In this document: positions 1 to 7,313 of the stretch, piece by piece
Position numbering within the stretch: position 1 is the first letter of the stretch
How the letters are laid out: every line of letters begins with the position of its first letter
NCBI GenBank assembly: GCA_910579725.1
Contig: CAJTUD010000071.1
Coordinates: forward strand, 1 to 14,251
Direction: 5' to 3'
Length of the DNA stretch: 14,251 nucleotides
Source of the DNA: an uncultured Oscillospiraceae bacterium
GTDB taxonomy: Bacteria; Bacillota; Clostridia; Oscillospirales; Oscillospiraceae
Program-made: the position numbers and the translations under genes
The notes under the pieces: generated by a model
The model's input: only the letters and a program-made list of their open reading frames with translations
What the model was told of the DNA's origin: nothing
The model's database searches: none

Positions 1-97
1 ACCCCCGATCTGACCCCAGGGGGTAAAAAATGACCCCCGCCGAAACGTCCCCGACCCGCTCTGCGGGGCGGTGTTCCCCGCGCGGAGAGGCGCTTGC

Positions 98-153
98 GAC
101 CCCCGCGCTTTATCCTGCACTTTTTTCGACCCCCCGGTTCACCTGCACATTTT
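98..153. repeat. two imperfect direct repeats (GACCCCC ... CCTGCAC-T-rich)
   Basis: GACCCCC at 98-104 is followed by CCTGCAC and a T run at 114-126. The pattern recurs as GACCCCCC at 128-135 followed by CCTGCAC and ATTTT at 142-153. The repeat distance is about 28-30 bp, with a spacer of 9 versus 6 bases between the two motifs. Two further GACCCC(C) motifs sit at 12 and 32. The pattern is iteron-like, but two copies are too few to assign a role. Confidence 0.4.
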
Positions 154-290
154 GGGGACGCCGATTTTCTCTCTTTCGCCACACGGCCGCGCAGGGCGGC
201 GTGTCAGTCGGGAGGGGCAGGGATGCTGCCCTGTCGGGCCGGGCGGCACACAGGGGCCTCGCTGTGGCGCACAGCGGGGGAACAAGAGCG

Positions 291-318
291 AGGGCCGCTC
301 CGCATCGGGAACGGCCCT
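291..318 (-). terminator. possible terminator hairpin after the last minus-strand gene
   Basis: A perfect 7-bp stem (AGGGCCG at 291-297, CGGCCCT at 312-318) encloses a 14-base loop that can itself pair (CCG/CGG). It begins 12 bases after the TAG stop at 331-333 of the minus-strand gene. The sequence that follows on that strand is only moderately U-rich (CGCUCUUGUU), so this is a weak intrinsic terminator at best. A second 7-bp hairpin lies just beyond it at 260-276. Confidence 0.4.
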
Positions 319-330
319 TGACGCACCCCG

Positions 331-1062
331 CTACACCGTCAGCTGCATCCCGCCCTGAGCGGGTCCCTGCTTCTGACGCAGCTCCAGCCACAGCGGGTTG
401 TACTCCACTGCCGTCTGGCTGCGGTCAGCGTCGAAGGTGAGACGCGCGGCTGCCGCAGGGCAGCGGGAGAAGACGGCGGACAGCGCCTGAGTCATATCTG
501 GATCGTCGCCCACCAGGATCTTCTTTGCACCGCCGTTGGCGTCCAGCACCATGTCCGTGGTGAGCGAGAGCAGAGCGTCTGTGATGGAGATCTGCCGGTC
601 GTGAGCGTACTGCCGCGCAGACCGCAGAGCAGTATCAGGATCGAACGCGCCGAAGTGCAGCGTGTGGAAGCACCGGCTGTGTCCGCCCTCTGTCACAACA
701 CACAGCGCCAACGGACTGAGTTCCTCCATGTCCCGCGGACAGTGGAAGCACATGAGCATTCCCAGGTCTGCCATCTCAGCGACGTCCTGGAGTGTGTTGC
801 CGTTCTCCAGATACACAGCTGCCGCCACCATTTCACCAGGCAGGGCCGCCGAGCCGTGTTGGATGATCTCGTAAACGCTCTGCGTGGTCACGGCGGAGAA
901 GTGCCGGGAGACAAAACTCATGCTGTTGAGCAGCTCCCGCACTCCGTCGCAGGCTTCTTCCTGACCCAGCTCCTGCCCAAACGCAAACAGCGCGGCAGTG
1001 ATTTCAGGGTCAGGCTGGGGTACCAGAGCGTTGAGTTTTTCCTCAAAGTCTTCTTTTGTCAT
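331..1062 (-). CDS. conserved ICE-type protein of unknown function, 243 aa
   Basis: I do not recognise this protein family. The ATG start is supported by GGAGGATG seven bases upstream. The N-terminus is acidic and helical (MTKEDFEEKLNALVP), and there is no signal peptide or membrane segment. The middle has a concentration of Cys and His: C105, H107 and C108 (MCFHCPRD), then H128, C131, H133 and H136 (HSRCFHTLH). This could be a metal site, but it matches no zinc motif I can name. It is the last gene of the minus-strand series. A strong hairpin at 1085-1115 separates it from the gene upstream, so its expression may be set apart from the rest of the operon. The position suggests an accessory protein of the conjugative element. 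Confidence 0.75.
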   Translation of the reverse strand: MTKEDFEEKLNALVPQPDPEITAALFAFGQELGQEEACDGVRELLNSMSFVSRHFSAVTTQSVYEIIQHGSAALPGEMVAAAVYLENGNTLQDVAEMADLGMLMCFHCPRDMEELSPLALCVVTEGGHSRCFHTLHFGAFDPDTALRSARQYAHDRQISITDALLSLTTDMVLDANGGAKKILVGDDPDMTQALSAVFSRCPAAAARLTFDADRSQTAVEYNPLWLELRQKQGPAQGGMQLTV

Positions 1063-1084
1063 TTAGCATCCTCCATTCTATCTG

Positions 1085-1115
1085 AGAGGGGCACTCCTGG
1101 CAGGAGCGCCCCTCT
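1085..1115 (-). repeat. strong intergenic hairpin (15-base arms)
   Basis: AGAGGGGCACTCCTG at 1085-1099 and CAGGAGCGCCCCTCT at 1101-1115 are reverse complements except at one position. That mismatch is A-C in plus-strand RNA but a G-U wobble in the minus-strand transcript, so the structure is intact in the sense RNA. It lies in the 77-base gap between the minus-strand genes 1691-1140 and 1062-331, about 16 bases before the downstream ribosome binding site. There is no U tract. It looks like an RNA-stabilising, processing or attenuating hairpin rather than a standard terminator. Confidence 0.6.
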
Positions 1116-1139
1116 GCTGTTGGTGTAGTGATCCAGGGA

Positions 1140-1691
1140 TCAAGGTGAGAGTATCTGACCCGGCTGTCCGGCGATATGGTCCGCTGCCTCCTGGAGGTGG
1201 AGCGCCACGCGCACATCTTCCAGTTCCGTCCGAAGATCCTCCACGCTCACGAATCCTGCAGCGGGGATTTTGGTGGTCAGGAGCATATCCTCCAGCCCAC
1301 CCATCTCTGTGAGCGTTCTGGCTGTTTCCAGGAGCGTCTGACGATAGTCCTCGGGAGCATTCACCGCAGTCTGAAACAGCATCCAGACCGCGTTCAGCTG
1401 GGCGGCGGCATCCGGCACCGGGAGCAAGCGGTCTGGACTGATCAGGTGGGGTGTGTCCTGCTCTGTGGCAGTATACTGGCGGGCGCTCTCCATCTCCCGG
1501 TCGATCCACATCAGGAGCGGTATGACCTCTTTGCCCAGTTCGCTGGCCGCCGCATAAACATCCAGCCCTGTCCGAAGCCGGAGAGCGGAATCCAGTGCCT
1601 CCGCGTCGGCGTTCAGAAGAGATACTGTTTCATGGGCGATGAGGGTACACAGGTCAAGGGGCGTGAGCGCGGATCTGGTATTTGCTTTCAT
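1140..1691 (-). CDS. hypothetical protein, 183 aa
   Basis: I do not recognise this family. The ATG at 1691 follows the purine-rich stretch AGAAGGAAAC about six bases away. The product is predicted to be mostly helical and acidic, with Leu/Ala-rich stretches (MKANTRSALTPLDLCTLIAH; a second helical block around residues 95-135). It has one cysteine and no membrane segment or catalytic motif that I can see. It sits downstream of a 135-base structured gap containing four inverted repeats, one of which (1706-1737) abuts its ribosome binding site, so its translation may be controlled by that RNA. It is probably an ICE accessory gene, by context only. Confidence 0.65.
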   Translation of the reverse strand: MKANTRSALTPLDLCTLIAHETVSLLNADAEALDSALRLRTGLDVYAAASELGKEVIPLLMWIDREMESARQYTATEQDTPHLISPDRLLPVPDAAAQLNAVWMLFQTAVNAPEDYRQTLLETARTLTEMGGLEDMLLTTKIPAAGFVSVEDLRTELEDVRVALHLQEAADHIAGQPGQILSP

Positions 1692-1705
1692 GCGTTGTTT
1701 CCTTC

Positions 1706-1825
1706 TTTCTGCATTTTATTTTTGGGGGGAGCAGAAACACAATGGCACACTTTCGCCGTGAAAGCTATTCAGCAAAGCCAACGAAAAATCGGGTTGTCAG
1801 ATTGGCATAGACGCAAAAAGTCTAT
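1706..1825 (-). promoter_or_regulatory. structured intergenic element with four consecutive inverted repeats
   Basis: In this gap I see four inverted repeats. TTTCTGC (1706-1712) pairs with GCAGAAA (1731-1737). CTTTC (1750-1754) pairs with GAAAG (1760-1764). GCCAA (1777-1781) pairs with TTGGC (1802-1806), with an inner CAAC/GTTG. ATAGAC (1807-1812) pairs with GTCTAT (1820-1825). The stretch is visibly more AT-rich than the flanking genes and contains no ORF. In the minus-strand transcript the order is: stop codon of the upstream gene, the four hairpins, then the ribosome binding site of the 183-aa gene. The last hairpin has GCAGAAA directly against the AAGGAAAC binding site. A structured leader RNA or a small mobile repeat are both possible; I cannot match it to a known riboswitch class. 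Confidence 0.5.
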
Positions 1826-1826
1826 A

Positions 1827-2846
1827 TCACATCGTGGGCTGTGTGGGCGGTGCCATCTCCTCCGCCATCCATTGGGCGCTGTAGTCCTTCAGTGTCTGCC
1901 CGGTCTGCCCCTGGCAGTAGGCGTCCATCTTGCGCAGCAGGGTCGCCTTCTCAACAGCGTTGAGCCGGTATTCCACCGGCTCCTCACGCCCGTCTGCCCG
2001 GTGCAGGTCGACCTCCAGCTCATCGCAGACCTGTCCGGAGGCCATGTCGTAGTTGGCGTAGACATTCAGGGTATCGTCGTTCTCGCCGGTGCAGACGTGT
2101 GTGCCGAATACCGCGTCCACGTCGAAGTTTGTTTCCATGTAAAAATCCAGCAGGCTGTCTATCTCGGATATCTCCTCCGCGAAGGAGATATCCCGTGCGG
2201 AGAGGTGACCCGCCGAGGTGAGTTCTTTGCCCTCCAGCTTTTCCAGGAACCGGGACATATACTGTTCCGGCCTGAGATAGCTCTTACGGTACGCGTGATA
2301 GACGGCGGTGGAGACATCCTGCATGGGCCAGGTCTTCCAGCCGTCAGCATCCACGGTGGAAACCTCCCGCTTGTCGAAGTCCAGATCGAACACGCCGGTA
2401 ATCTTATCAGGCGTCTCTATCCGCAGTGCCAGCAGCTGGTCATACTGCTCGGCGGTGACCGGCTGCATTCCAGCGAAGGCGCTCGTCTGGAGCGCGGCGA
2501 TCCCCGGTCCCTGCTCCTCACGCAGATACTGGCGCAGGAACTTGGCGACCTCCAGGATATCCTCCGTCCTGTCCAGCTGGAAGAACGACCTTTCTCCATT
2601 CTCCCGAACACAAAACGCCGTATACTTTCGGGCCGCTTCCTCCGCCGCTCGTGCTTCAGCTTCCTCTTTGTCAAGGCGGGTACGGATCGCCTCCTGTGTC
2701 TCATGCGGGACTAACGCCTCATACATGTCCAGGAGCACCCCCTGCATCCGTTTCTCCACGGTGGTGCCCTGCTCCACCAGTACAGAGGAGAGGGCGCTCA
2801 GCTTATCCTCCTGGAACCATACGTCCAACTGCACATAGTTGCTCAT
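1827..2846 (-). CDS. ICE protein of unknown function with a DUF6103-like N-terminus, 339 aa
   Basis: The start ATG at 2846 overlaps the TGA of the upstream gene (ATGA), indicating translational coupling. The first ~60 residues (VQLDVWFQEDKLSALSSVL ... TTVEKRM ... LVPHETQEAI) line up with the whole folded part of the 91-aa protein just upstream (IKLSFNSEKMEALVFYLKK ... TTVQKKM ... AVPEPLREYL). The two genes therefore look like an ancient duplication, with this copy carrying a long extension. A charged E/A-rich helix follows (residues ~58-75), then a region I cannot assign (for example GVFDLDFDKREVSTVDADGW around residues 148-167). There is no membrane segment. It is probably cytoplasmic with an unknown role in the element. 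Confidence 0.75.
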   Translation of the reverse strand: MSNYVQLDVWFQEDKLSALSSVLVEQGTTVEKRMQGVLLDMYEALVPHETQEAIRTRLDKEEAEARAAEEAARKYTAFCVRENGERSFFQLDRTEDILEVAKFLRQYLREEQGPGIAALQTSAFAGMQPVTAEQYDQLLALRIETPDKITGVFDLDFDKREVSTVDADGWKTWPMQDVSTAVYHAYRKSYLRPEQYMSRFLEKLEGKELTSAGHLSARDISFAEEISEIDSLLDFYMETNFDVDAVFGTHVCTGENDDTLNVYANYDMASGQVCDELEVDLHRADGREEPVEYRLNAVEKATLLRKMDAYCQGQTGQTLKDYSAQWMAEEMAPPTQPTM

Positions 2847-3118
2847 ACACCGCCCTCCTTCTCATGCTCCGTGGGGGCGGACGCCGGTTTGAGCGCAGCC
2901 GCCTTGGGCTGGTTGGGACGGGGCGGACGCTTGGGCCGGGCGGGCGCGGACTTGGCGTCCAGATACTCCCGCAGCGGCTCAGGCACCGCCTGCTCGTAGA
3001 GCAGACGCAGAGCCTCATCCATCTTCTTCTGCACTGTGGTGTTGTCTTTTTTCAGATAGAACACCAGCGCTTCCATCTTCTCGCTGTTGAAGGACAGTTT
3101 GATCTCGTTGTTTTCCAT
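2843..3118 (-). CDS. small DUF6103-like protein, 91 aa
   Basis: I chose the ATG at 3118 because GGAGGGATGATGG lies directly upstream; an in-frame start at 3169 would overlap the preceding gene. The product MENNEIKLSFNSEKMEALVFY has the pattern of the small DUF6103 family found in Clostridia mobile elements: a short strand, a helix ending in a Thr-Thr-Val turn, then a 'VPEPLREYLD' segment. A Pro/Lys/Arg-rich disordered tail follows. The family assignment is from memory of its typical sequence, not from a search. Its strand-helix-helix look and basic tail would suit a small DNA-binding or protein-binding adaptor, but that is inference. It is coupled by a 4-base overlap to the next gene, whose N-terminus resembles it. 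Confidence 0.75.
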   Translation of the reverse strand: MENNEIKLSFNSEKMEALVFYLKKDNTTVQKKMDEALRLLYEQAVPEPLREYLDAKSAPARPKRPPRPNQPKAAALKPASAPTEHEKEGGV

Positions 3119-3131
3119 TCCATCATCCCTC

Positions 3132-3965
3132 CTACATGGTGTGTCCCATTTGGAACAGGGCAGACCCATCCAGACTCTCCGCAGGGGCGGCGGCTATGGT
3201 CATCTGGTAGGGACCGCTCAGCCAGCGAACGCCGTACTCATCCAGGAACCTGTTTCCGGTTCGGTTCATGATCTCCAGGTCGAAATCAGAAGCGTCAACT
3301 GTCCCCAGCGCGGAGGGCAGACCCCGCCCCACATAGGCCACGCAGAGGGCAGCCCAGTTTGTGATCTCCGGGTAGTCCCGAACCGCGCCCCGGTACACTG
3401 AGGACTGCTTGACTGCCTCCTCATCCTTGACGCAGCCAGAAACAAAACCGCTTGCCCAGTGCGGTCCGGCGTCTCCACCCAGGACGATGTGTGTGAAGCG
3501 GATAGGCATCTGAGCGGTCATACGCACCAGCGACCGCTCCGCCTCATCTCGGGCAAGGTCAAGCCGGTTGTCTTTGCCAGTCCAGGGCAGGTGGGAGGCC
3601 ATATCCTCCAGCAGTTCCCGCACCACATTGACCTGGCGGCGGCGGTCGTCGCCGGTGTCCTCCAGCGCGGTCACGAAGTTCCGCAGATTCTGGATGGTCC
3701 CTCTCTGCAATTGGAGAGAGGCGGGCACAGCCGCCGCGCTGCCGCCGGGCTGTTCCAGCTCACGGTCGAACTGCTCCATCAGCTTCGGATCGGGGACCTG
3801 TTCCTCCAGCCTTGCCATGCCCTGGAGGATGGCGTCTATCCAGAGGCGGCGCTGGGCCTGCCAGGGGGGAGCACCCTCCGGCTGGTGGCGTTCCCATCCG
3901 TTTTGGCGCTCGATGGCGTAGGCGGTGAGGCCCTCGGCCACGAGGGGGATATTGAACCTGTTCAC
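3132..3965 (-). CDS. ICE protein of unknown function, 277 aa
   Basis: I do not recognise the family. Translation most likely starts at GTG (3965), with AGGGGGTGCGGAG upstream and only 13 bases after the stop of the preceding gene. The N-terminal half is helical and charged (residues ~10-160), including a likely coiled segment (NLRNFVTALED ... VVRELLEDMA). The C-terminal half is mixed and ends in a stretch with strand-like alternation (RWLSGPYQMTIAAAPAESLD). There is no signal peptide or membrane segment. Its tight spacing with its neighbours on both sides puts it in the same operon. Function unknown. Confidence 0.75.
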   Translation of the reverse strand: MNRFNIPLVAEGLTAYAIERQNGWERHQPEGAPPWQAQRRLWIDAILQGMARLEEQVPDPKLMEQFDRELEQPGGSAAAVPASLQLQRGTIQNLRNFVTALEDTGDDRRRQVNVVRELLEDMASHLPWTGKDNRLDLARDEAERSLVRMTAQMPIRFTHIVLGGDAGPHWASGFVSGCVKDEEAVKQSSVYRGAVRDYPEITNWAALCVAYVGRGLPSALGTVDASDFDLEIMNRTGNRFLDEYGVRWLSGPYQMTIAAAPAESLDGSALFQMGHTM

Positions 3966-3978
3966 AGCTCCGCACCCC

Positions 3979-4821
3979 CTATCCCATCACAGGCCCCATG
4001 GACTGCTCCGCCTCCATAAAAGCGTCGTGGGCTTCGTTGAACCGCACCAGTTCCTCCGGGTCTACGCCGGTGAGTACGATCTCTGTCCCTTCAGGCGTGT
4101 CGCAGATCTCAGACACACGGGCATTGAGCAGGGCGGCATGATCCTCCTGCCCGGCGTCCGTCAGCTCACACAGATTTTCCACCAGCACCGACTGCTCCGC
4201 TTCCTCATGGCACAGGAACATCAGCCCGCCTCCTTTCAGCATGGGAAGCAGATCCTTCAGGAGAAGCTCAGGCGCTTTCTTCTCCTGGAGCTGCTGGCAG
4301 TATTCCGGATGATACTCCACTTCGATGCAGCCGTCGTGCATATCCACCGCCGATACTTCGGGGCGTTGCTTCAGGGCAGCTCGGAGCATAGAGTCCAGCC
4401 CACTACCCTCCCGGACGGTCAGATCCAGATGCTCCTCCAGATCCTCGAAATAGATACACCAGTTTCCGCTGGTGGTGTTCTCCGTTCCCCGGCGGATGAT
4501 AAAGTCCGCCGCCCGATCCATCTGAGCGTTGACGATGTCCCGCATTCCGGGGATGTAGGCCGCGAGACGGGCATAGTCATACTTCTCCGCGTCAACGAGT
4601 ATCCCGTCATTGCTGCCCTGGCCCAGCGCCAGCAGGCAGTGGATGATACCGTCCCTGTGGAACATACAGCCCTTGTTCTCCCGAATAAACGGCTGATCCG
4701 CCAAGGGGGTGATCTTCAGCCGGCAAAAATCCTCATGGGACAGCTCCACCACCTTTTCGATCCGGCAGTCGTCCATCTGAAAGTTGGCCGGCTTTTCTGT
4801 AAAATTTGCTTTGAATTTCAT
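3979..4821 (-). CDS. DUF6329-like ICE protein, 280 aa
   Basis: The ATG at 4821 follows GAGGAGGAAACGCACT, a good ribosome binding site. The N-terminus (MKFKANFTEKPANFQMDD, then RIEKVVELSHEDF) and the segments CLLALGQGSNDGIL and YDYARLAAYIPGMRDIVNA agree with my memory of the DUF6329 family, which is carried by Clostridia conjugative elements. No search was possible. The protein is acidic and cytoplasmic in appearance, with no transmembrane segment. The C-terminal ~100 residues are helical. It lies immediately downstream of the M23 peptidase gene in the same operon. Molecular role unknown. Confidence 0.75.
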   Translation of the reverse strand: MKFKANFTEKPANFQMDDCRIEKVVELSHEDFCRLKITPLADQPFIRENKGCMFHRDGIIHCLLALGQGSNDGILVDAEKYDYARLAAYIPGMRDIVNAQMDRAADFIIRRGTENTTSGNWCIYFEDLEEHLDLTVREGSGLDSMLRAALKQRPEVSAVDMHDGCIEVEYHPEYCQQLQEKKAPELLLKDLLPMLKGGGLMFLCHEEAEQSVLVENLCELTDAGQEDHAALLNARVSEICDTPEGTEIVLTGVDPEELVRFNEAHDAFMEAEQSMGPVMG

Positions 4822-4844
4822 AGTGCGTTTCCTCCTCTCTGCAA

Positions 4845-5900
4845 TTATGGCAGATAGCTTCTGGGATTGGTCCGCTCTCCGTTGATGCGTACCTCGAAGT
4901 GGAGGTGGGGGCCGGTGGAGCGCCCGGTGGAACCGGAGAGGGCGATCACATCCCCGGCCTCCACCGTCTGGCCCACCCGCGCCAGCAGCTGGGAGTTGTG
5001 GCCATACAGGGTAGACAGACCACTGCCGTGGTCGATCATCACATAGTAGCCGTAGCCGCCCCGGTTGTAGGTGGACACGGTCACCGTCCCCGGCAGGGCG
5101 GCACGGACAGAGGTTCCGGTGGGTACCGCCAAATCCATCCCCGTGTGGCCCCGCCGCTCCCCGGTGAAGGGGTCACGGCGGTTGCCGAACTCCGAGGTGA
5201 CCACGTTCCGCCAGTTCTCCCCGATGGGGGAGCAGAAGCCGTCCGCGCCGATGAAGGGCACATCCGACCCGGCGAAGCCGCTGCCGCCGCCCGCCGCTCC
5301 ATATCGAATCAGGTTGTAGATGCTGTCGGCGTTGCTCCGCTGCTCAGCGGCAGGCGCCACACCCATGGCGGCGATGTTCTGCCAGACAGTTCCCAGATCC
5401 TCGATGGGAATGGCCACAGAGTAGGTCTCCTCCGTCTCCTCCGGCGGGTCGCTGCCCTCCACGAGAACCGTGCGGATACGCTCCTCCCAGGTGACAAAGC
5501 AGTCCGCGAAGGACTGAGCGTCCCTATGGCTTTCGGCGCCGAAGTACAGAGCATAAAAAATCGCCTTGACGCGGATATCATCAAGGCTGGTTTCTTCCTC
5601 TGTATTCTCGTTGATGGCAGCAATGGCAATATCCAACTGGGCGAAGCTGGCGCGCATGGCCTCGATGCACAGCCGGTACTCCTCCGGGGTTTCCGCTGGA
5701 ATGCCGATGGTATCGTAAAAACACAGTTCCACCGCAGTGATGTTGTGCTCAGTGGCGCCGGAGCCCAGAGCACATAAAAAGGCGATGAGCAGGATGAGGG
5801 GGGAGAGGATCGCCACCAGCGTCCAGCCCACCGCTTTCCGTGCCTTTTCATCGGTCAGGATGATGGCGGCGGCTTTTGCTATCAGAGCCGGATTAGCCAA
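4845..5900 (-). CDS. membrane-anchored M23-family peptidase (conjugation cell-wall hydrolase), 351 aa
   Basis: This is predicted to be a zinc endopeptidase that cuts peptide cross-links in peptidoglycan, so the secretion channel can cross the wall (the job of VirB1 or CwlT in other systems). The M23 catalytic set is complete: H252 and D256 in GHTGMDLA, H301 in LYGHNS, and H332 and H334 in GPHLHFEV. One transmembrane segment lies at residues ~26-46, followed by a ~170-residue extracellular linker and the C-terminal peptidase domain (~230-351). The start is TTG at 5900, with GGAGGG seven bases upstream. It overlaps the stop of the preceding gene by 8 bases. Many Firmicutes ICEs carry a lysozyme-NlpC/P60 enzyme here; this one has only an M23 domain in this gene. 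Confidence 0.9.
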   Translation of the reverse strand: MANPALIAKAAAIILTDEKARKAVGWTLVAILSPLILLIAFLCALGSGATEHNITAVELCFYDTIGIPAETPEEYRLCIEAMRASFAQLDIAIAAINENTEEETSLDDIRVKAIFYALYFGAESHRDAQSFADCFVTWEERIRTVLVEGSDPPEETEETYSVAIPIEDLGTVWQNIAAMGVAPAAEQRSNADSIYNLIRYGAAGGGSGFAGSDVPFIGADGFCSPIGENWRNVVTSEFGNRRDPFTGERRGHTGMDLAVPTGTSVRAALPGTVTVSTYNRGGYGYYVMIDHGSGLSTLYGHNSQLLARVGQTVEAGDVIALSGSTGRSTGPHLHFEVRINGERTNPRSYLP

Positions 5901-7296
5901 GGGTCATCCCTCCGTTCTCCTGGGCGGGCGCCTGCTCCACCTCTGCCTGCATCTCAGACCAGTGGTCCGCCAGAGCCTGGAGGGTCTCCTCATGGCCGGC
6001 GCAGGGCCGTGTCTGTGCCCACTGGCGGTACTGGTCGAAGTCCATGCCGCCGTCCAGCAGCAGCCTGCACACCTCCACCGCGTCGTTTTGGACACAGGCA
6101 TGGAGCGCGCTGTAGTCGTTGGCGTCCACCCACATCCGCTTTTCCAGAAGTTCTTCCGCGATCCAGCTGTCACGGCCCTCATAGGTCAGCATATGGAGTG
6201 TCCTTGCTGAACTGCCTCCTCCGGAGATCCCTTTTTCCACCAGCGCAGATAACGTGCGAAAGTCTTTGTCCATAGCAAACTGCTCCAGAAGGAAAGACGG
6301 CGCGGCGGCAATCTGCTCCTCGCCGCACCGCTTGATGATCTCCTTAGCAATGAAGCGATGGTCTGAGTGGGCGTAGGAGGCCATTTCGCCAAAGAAGGAC
6401 GGCTCCAGCTGCGGCACGCTGGCCTGTGCCCTCACCATCATGGACAGGACCTTCTCCGGATCGTTGATATCGATGGCTCTCTTGCAGGCGTTACAGTACG
6501 CCGCGTAGTCGATATTGCACCTGTCCCGCATCAGCAGCTCCGTCATCTTCCGGCCCACGGCCCCCGGACGGCCAGCCGCCTCCACCAGCAGGGTCTCCTC
6601 CTGCTGGTACGGAATCCTGGCTGCGTACTTCTTGAAGGCTTCCAGTTCGCCGTCCTGGATCGCCAGCACCGCTTTGTCAAAGTCGCTCATCCGCAGAGGG
6701 CGCATTCCTACCGTGTTGACATACTCCGTGATGCTCCCGGTCATGCGGCGCAGGAGCTGCTCGGTCTGGCCCATGGCCTGCTCCTGCCGCTCCCGCTGCT
6801 CCACCAGCGCCTCGATGATAACCTTTTGCTCCTGCTGGCTCAGATGCACCACAGAACCGCCGGTGTCCTCCTCCACACCGCCGATCTTCATGTATCGGGT
6901 GTGGGTGGCGTGATCGCCGTGGAACGCCTTGGTGATGGCGGAGGCGGTGAGGAACATCCTGTCCAGATCGTTGCCGTTCTCACCCAGAGTCTTGCCGGTG
7001 ATGAAGCTCCTGGTGATGGGCTTTCCATCCTCATACCACTTGAGATATACATCCAGATAGACACCCTCGCTGGCGCCGTAATCGGTGGTGCAGAAGATAT
7101 CCGCATCCTTGGGGATCTCCCGGCCATCCTTCCAGTGGCCGTCCAGCAGAAAATACTCGTCCGGCAGGTATCCCATGCCCTCCAGCCGGTGCTTCAGCTC
7201 CTCGAATACCTCCTGCGCCACAGGCTGGCCGGCGTACTCCAGCTTGTGCGGGTTAGCTTCAGAGGGTTTCCACCGCTCCAGTTCAATAATATCCAT
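5893..7296 (-). CDS. ankyrin-repeat-containing ICE protein, 467 aa
   Basis: I chose the ATG at 7296 because AAAGGAGCG lies 9 bases upstream; an in-frame start at 7368 would run into the preceding gene. Residues 1-140 form a domain I do not recognise (MDIIELERWKPSEANPHKL ... HWKDGREIPKDADIFCT). Residues ~153-190 look coiled-coil (QQEQKVIIEALVEQRERQEQ). Residues ~200-420 are helical repeats, of which 365-420 are clear ankyrin repeats (YSALHACVQNDAVEVCRLLL, then DGGMDF). Ankyrin repeats bind proteins, so this may be an interaction or effector-type protein. It has no signal peptide or membrane segment. Its 3' end overlaps the TTG start of the M23 gene. Confidence 0.8.
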   Translation of the reverse strand: MDIIELERWKPSEANPHKLEYAGQPVAQEVFEELKHRLEGMGYLPDEYFLLDGHWKDGREIPKDADIFCTTDYGASEGVYLDVYLKWYEDGKPITRSFITGKTLGENGNDLDRMFLTASAITKAFHGDHATHTRYMKIGGVEEDTGGSVVHLSQQEQKVIIEALVEQRERQEQAMGQTEQLLRRMTGSITEYVNTVGMRPLRMSDFDKAVLAIQDGELEAFKKYAARIPYQQEETLLVEAAGRPGAVGRKMTELLMRDRCNIDYAAYCNACKRAIDINDPEKVLSMMVRAQASVPQLEPSFFGEMASYAHSDHRFIAKEIIKRCGEEQIAAAPSFLLEQFAMDKDFRTLSALVEKGISGGGSSARTLHMLTYEGRDSWIAEELLEKRMWVDANDYSALHACVQNDAVEVCRLLLDGGMDFDQYRQWAQTRPCAGHEETLQALADHWSEMQAEVEQAPAQENGGMTLG

Positions 7297-7313
7297 CTCA
7301 AAACGCTCCTTTC

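Larger units (their letters stand above)
1..330. other. non-coding, repeat- and hairpin-rich left region
   Basis: I see no credible gene here; the open frames on both strands are low-complexity Arg/Pro/Ala translations without a good ribosome binding site. The DNA holds C-rich motifs (GACCCC at 12, GACCCCC at 32, 98 and 128) and CCTGCAC at 114 and 142. It also holds several inverted repeats: GCGGGG/CCCCGC around 62-80, ACAC-GCCGC/GCGGC-GTGT at 181-204, GGGCAG/CTGCCC at 215-231, CGCTGTG/CACAGCG at 260-276 and AGGGCCG/CGGCCCT at 291-318. It lies just past the 3' end of the long minus-strand gene series. It could be an operon end plus a regulatory or DNA-processing region, but nothing identifies it as an oriT or a replication origin. 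Confidence 0.5.

Noticed and set aside
1129..1142. Inverted repeat TGATCC-AG-GGATCA at the end of the 183-aa gene
   Set aside because: It is short, overlaps the stop codon, and is next to a much stronger hairpin. It is likely coincidental.
1176..2714. 512-codon plus-strand open frame
   Set aside because: It runs antisense to two minus-strand genes that have better ribosome binding sites, overlaps and protein-like composition. Its translation is Gly/His/Arg-rich and has no recognisable domain; long antisense frames are expected in GC-rich genes.
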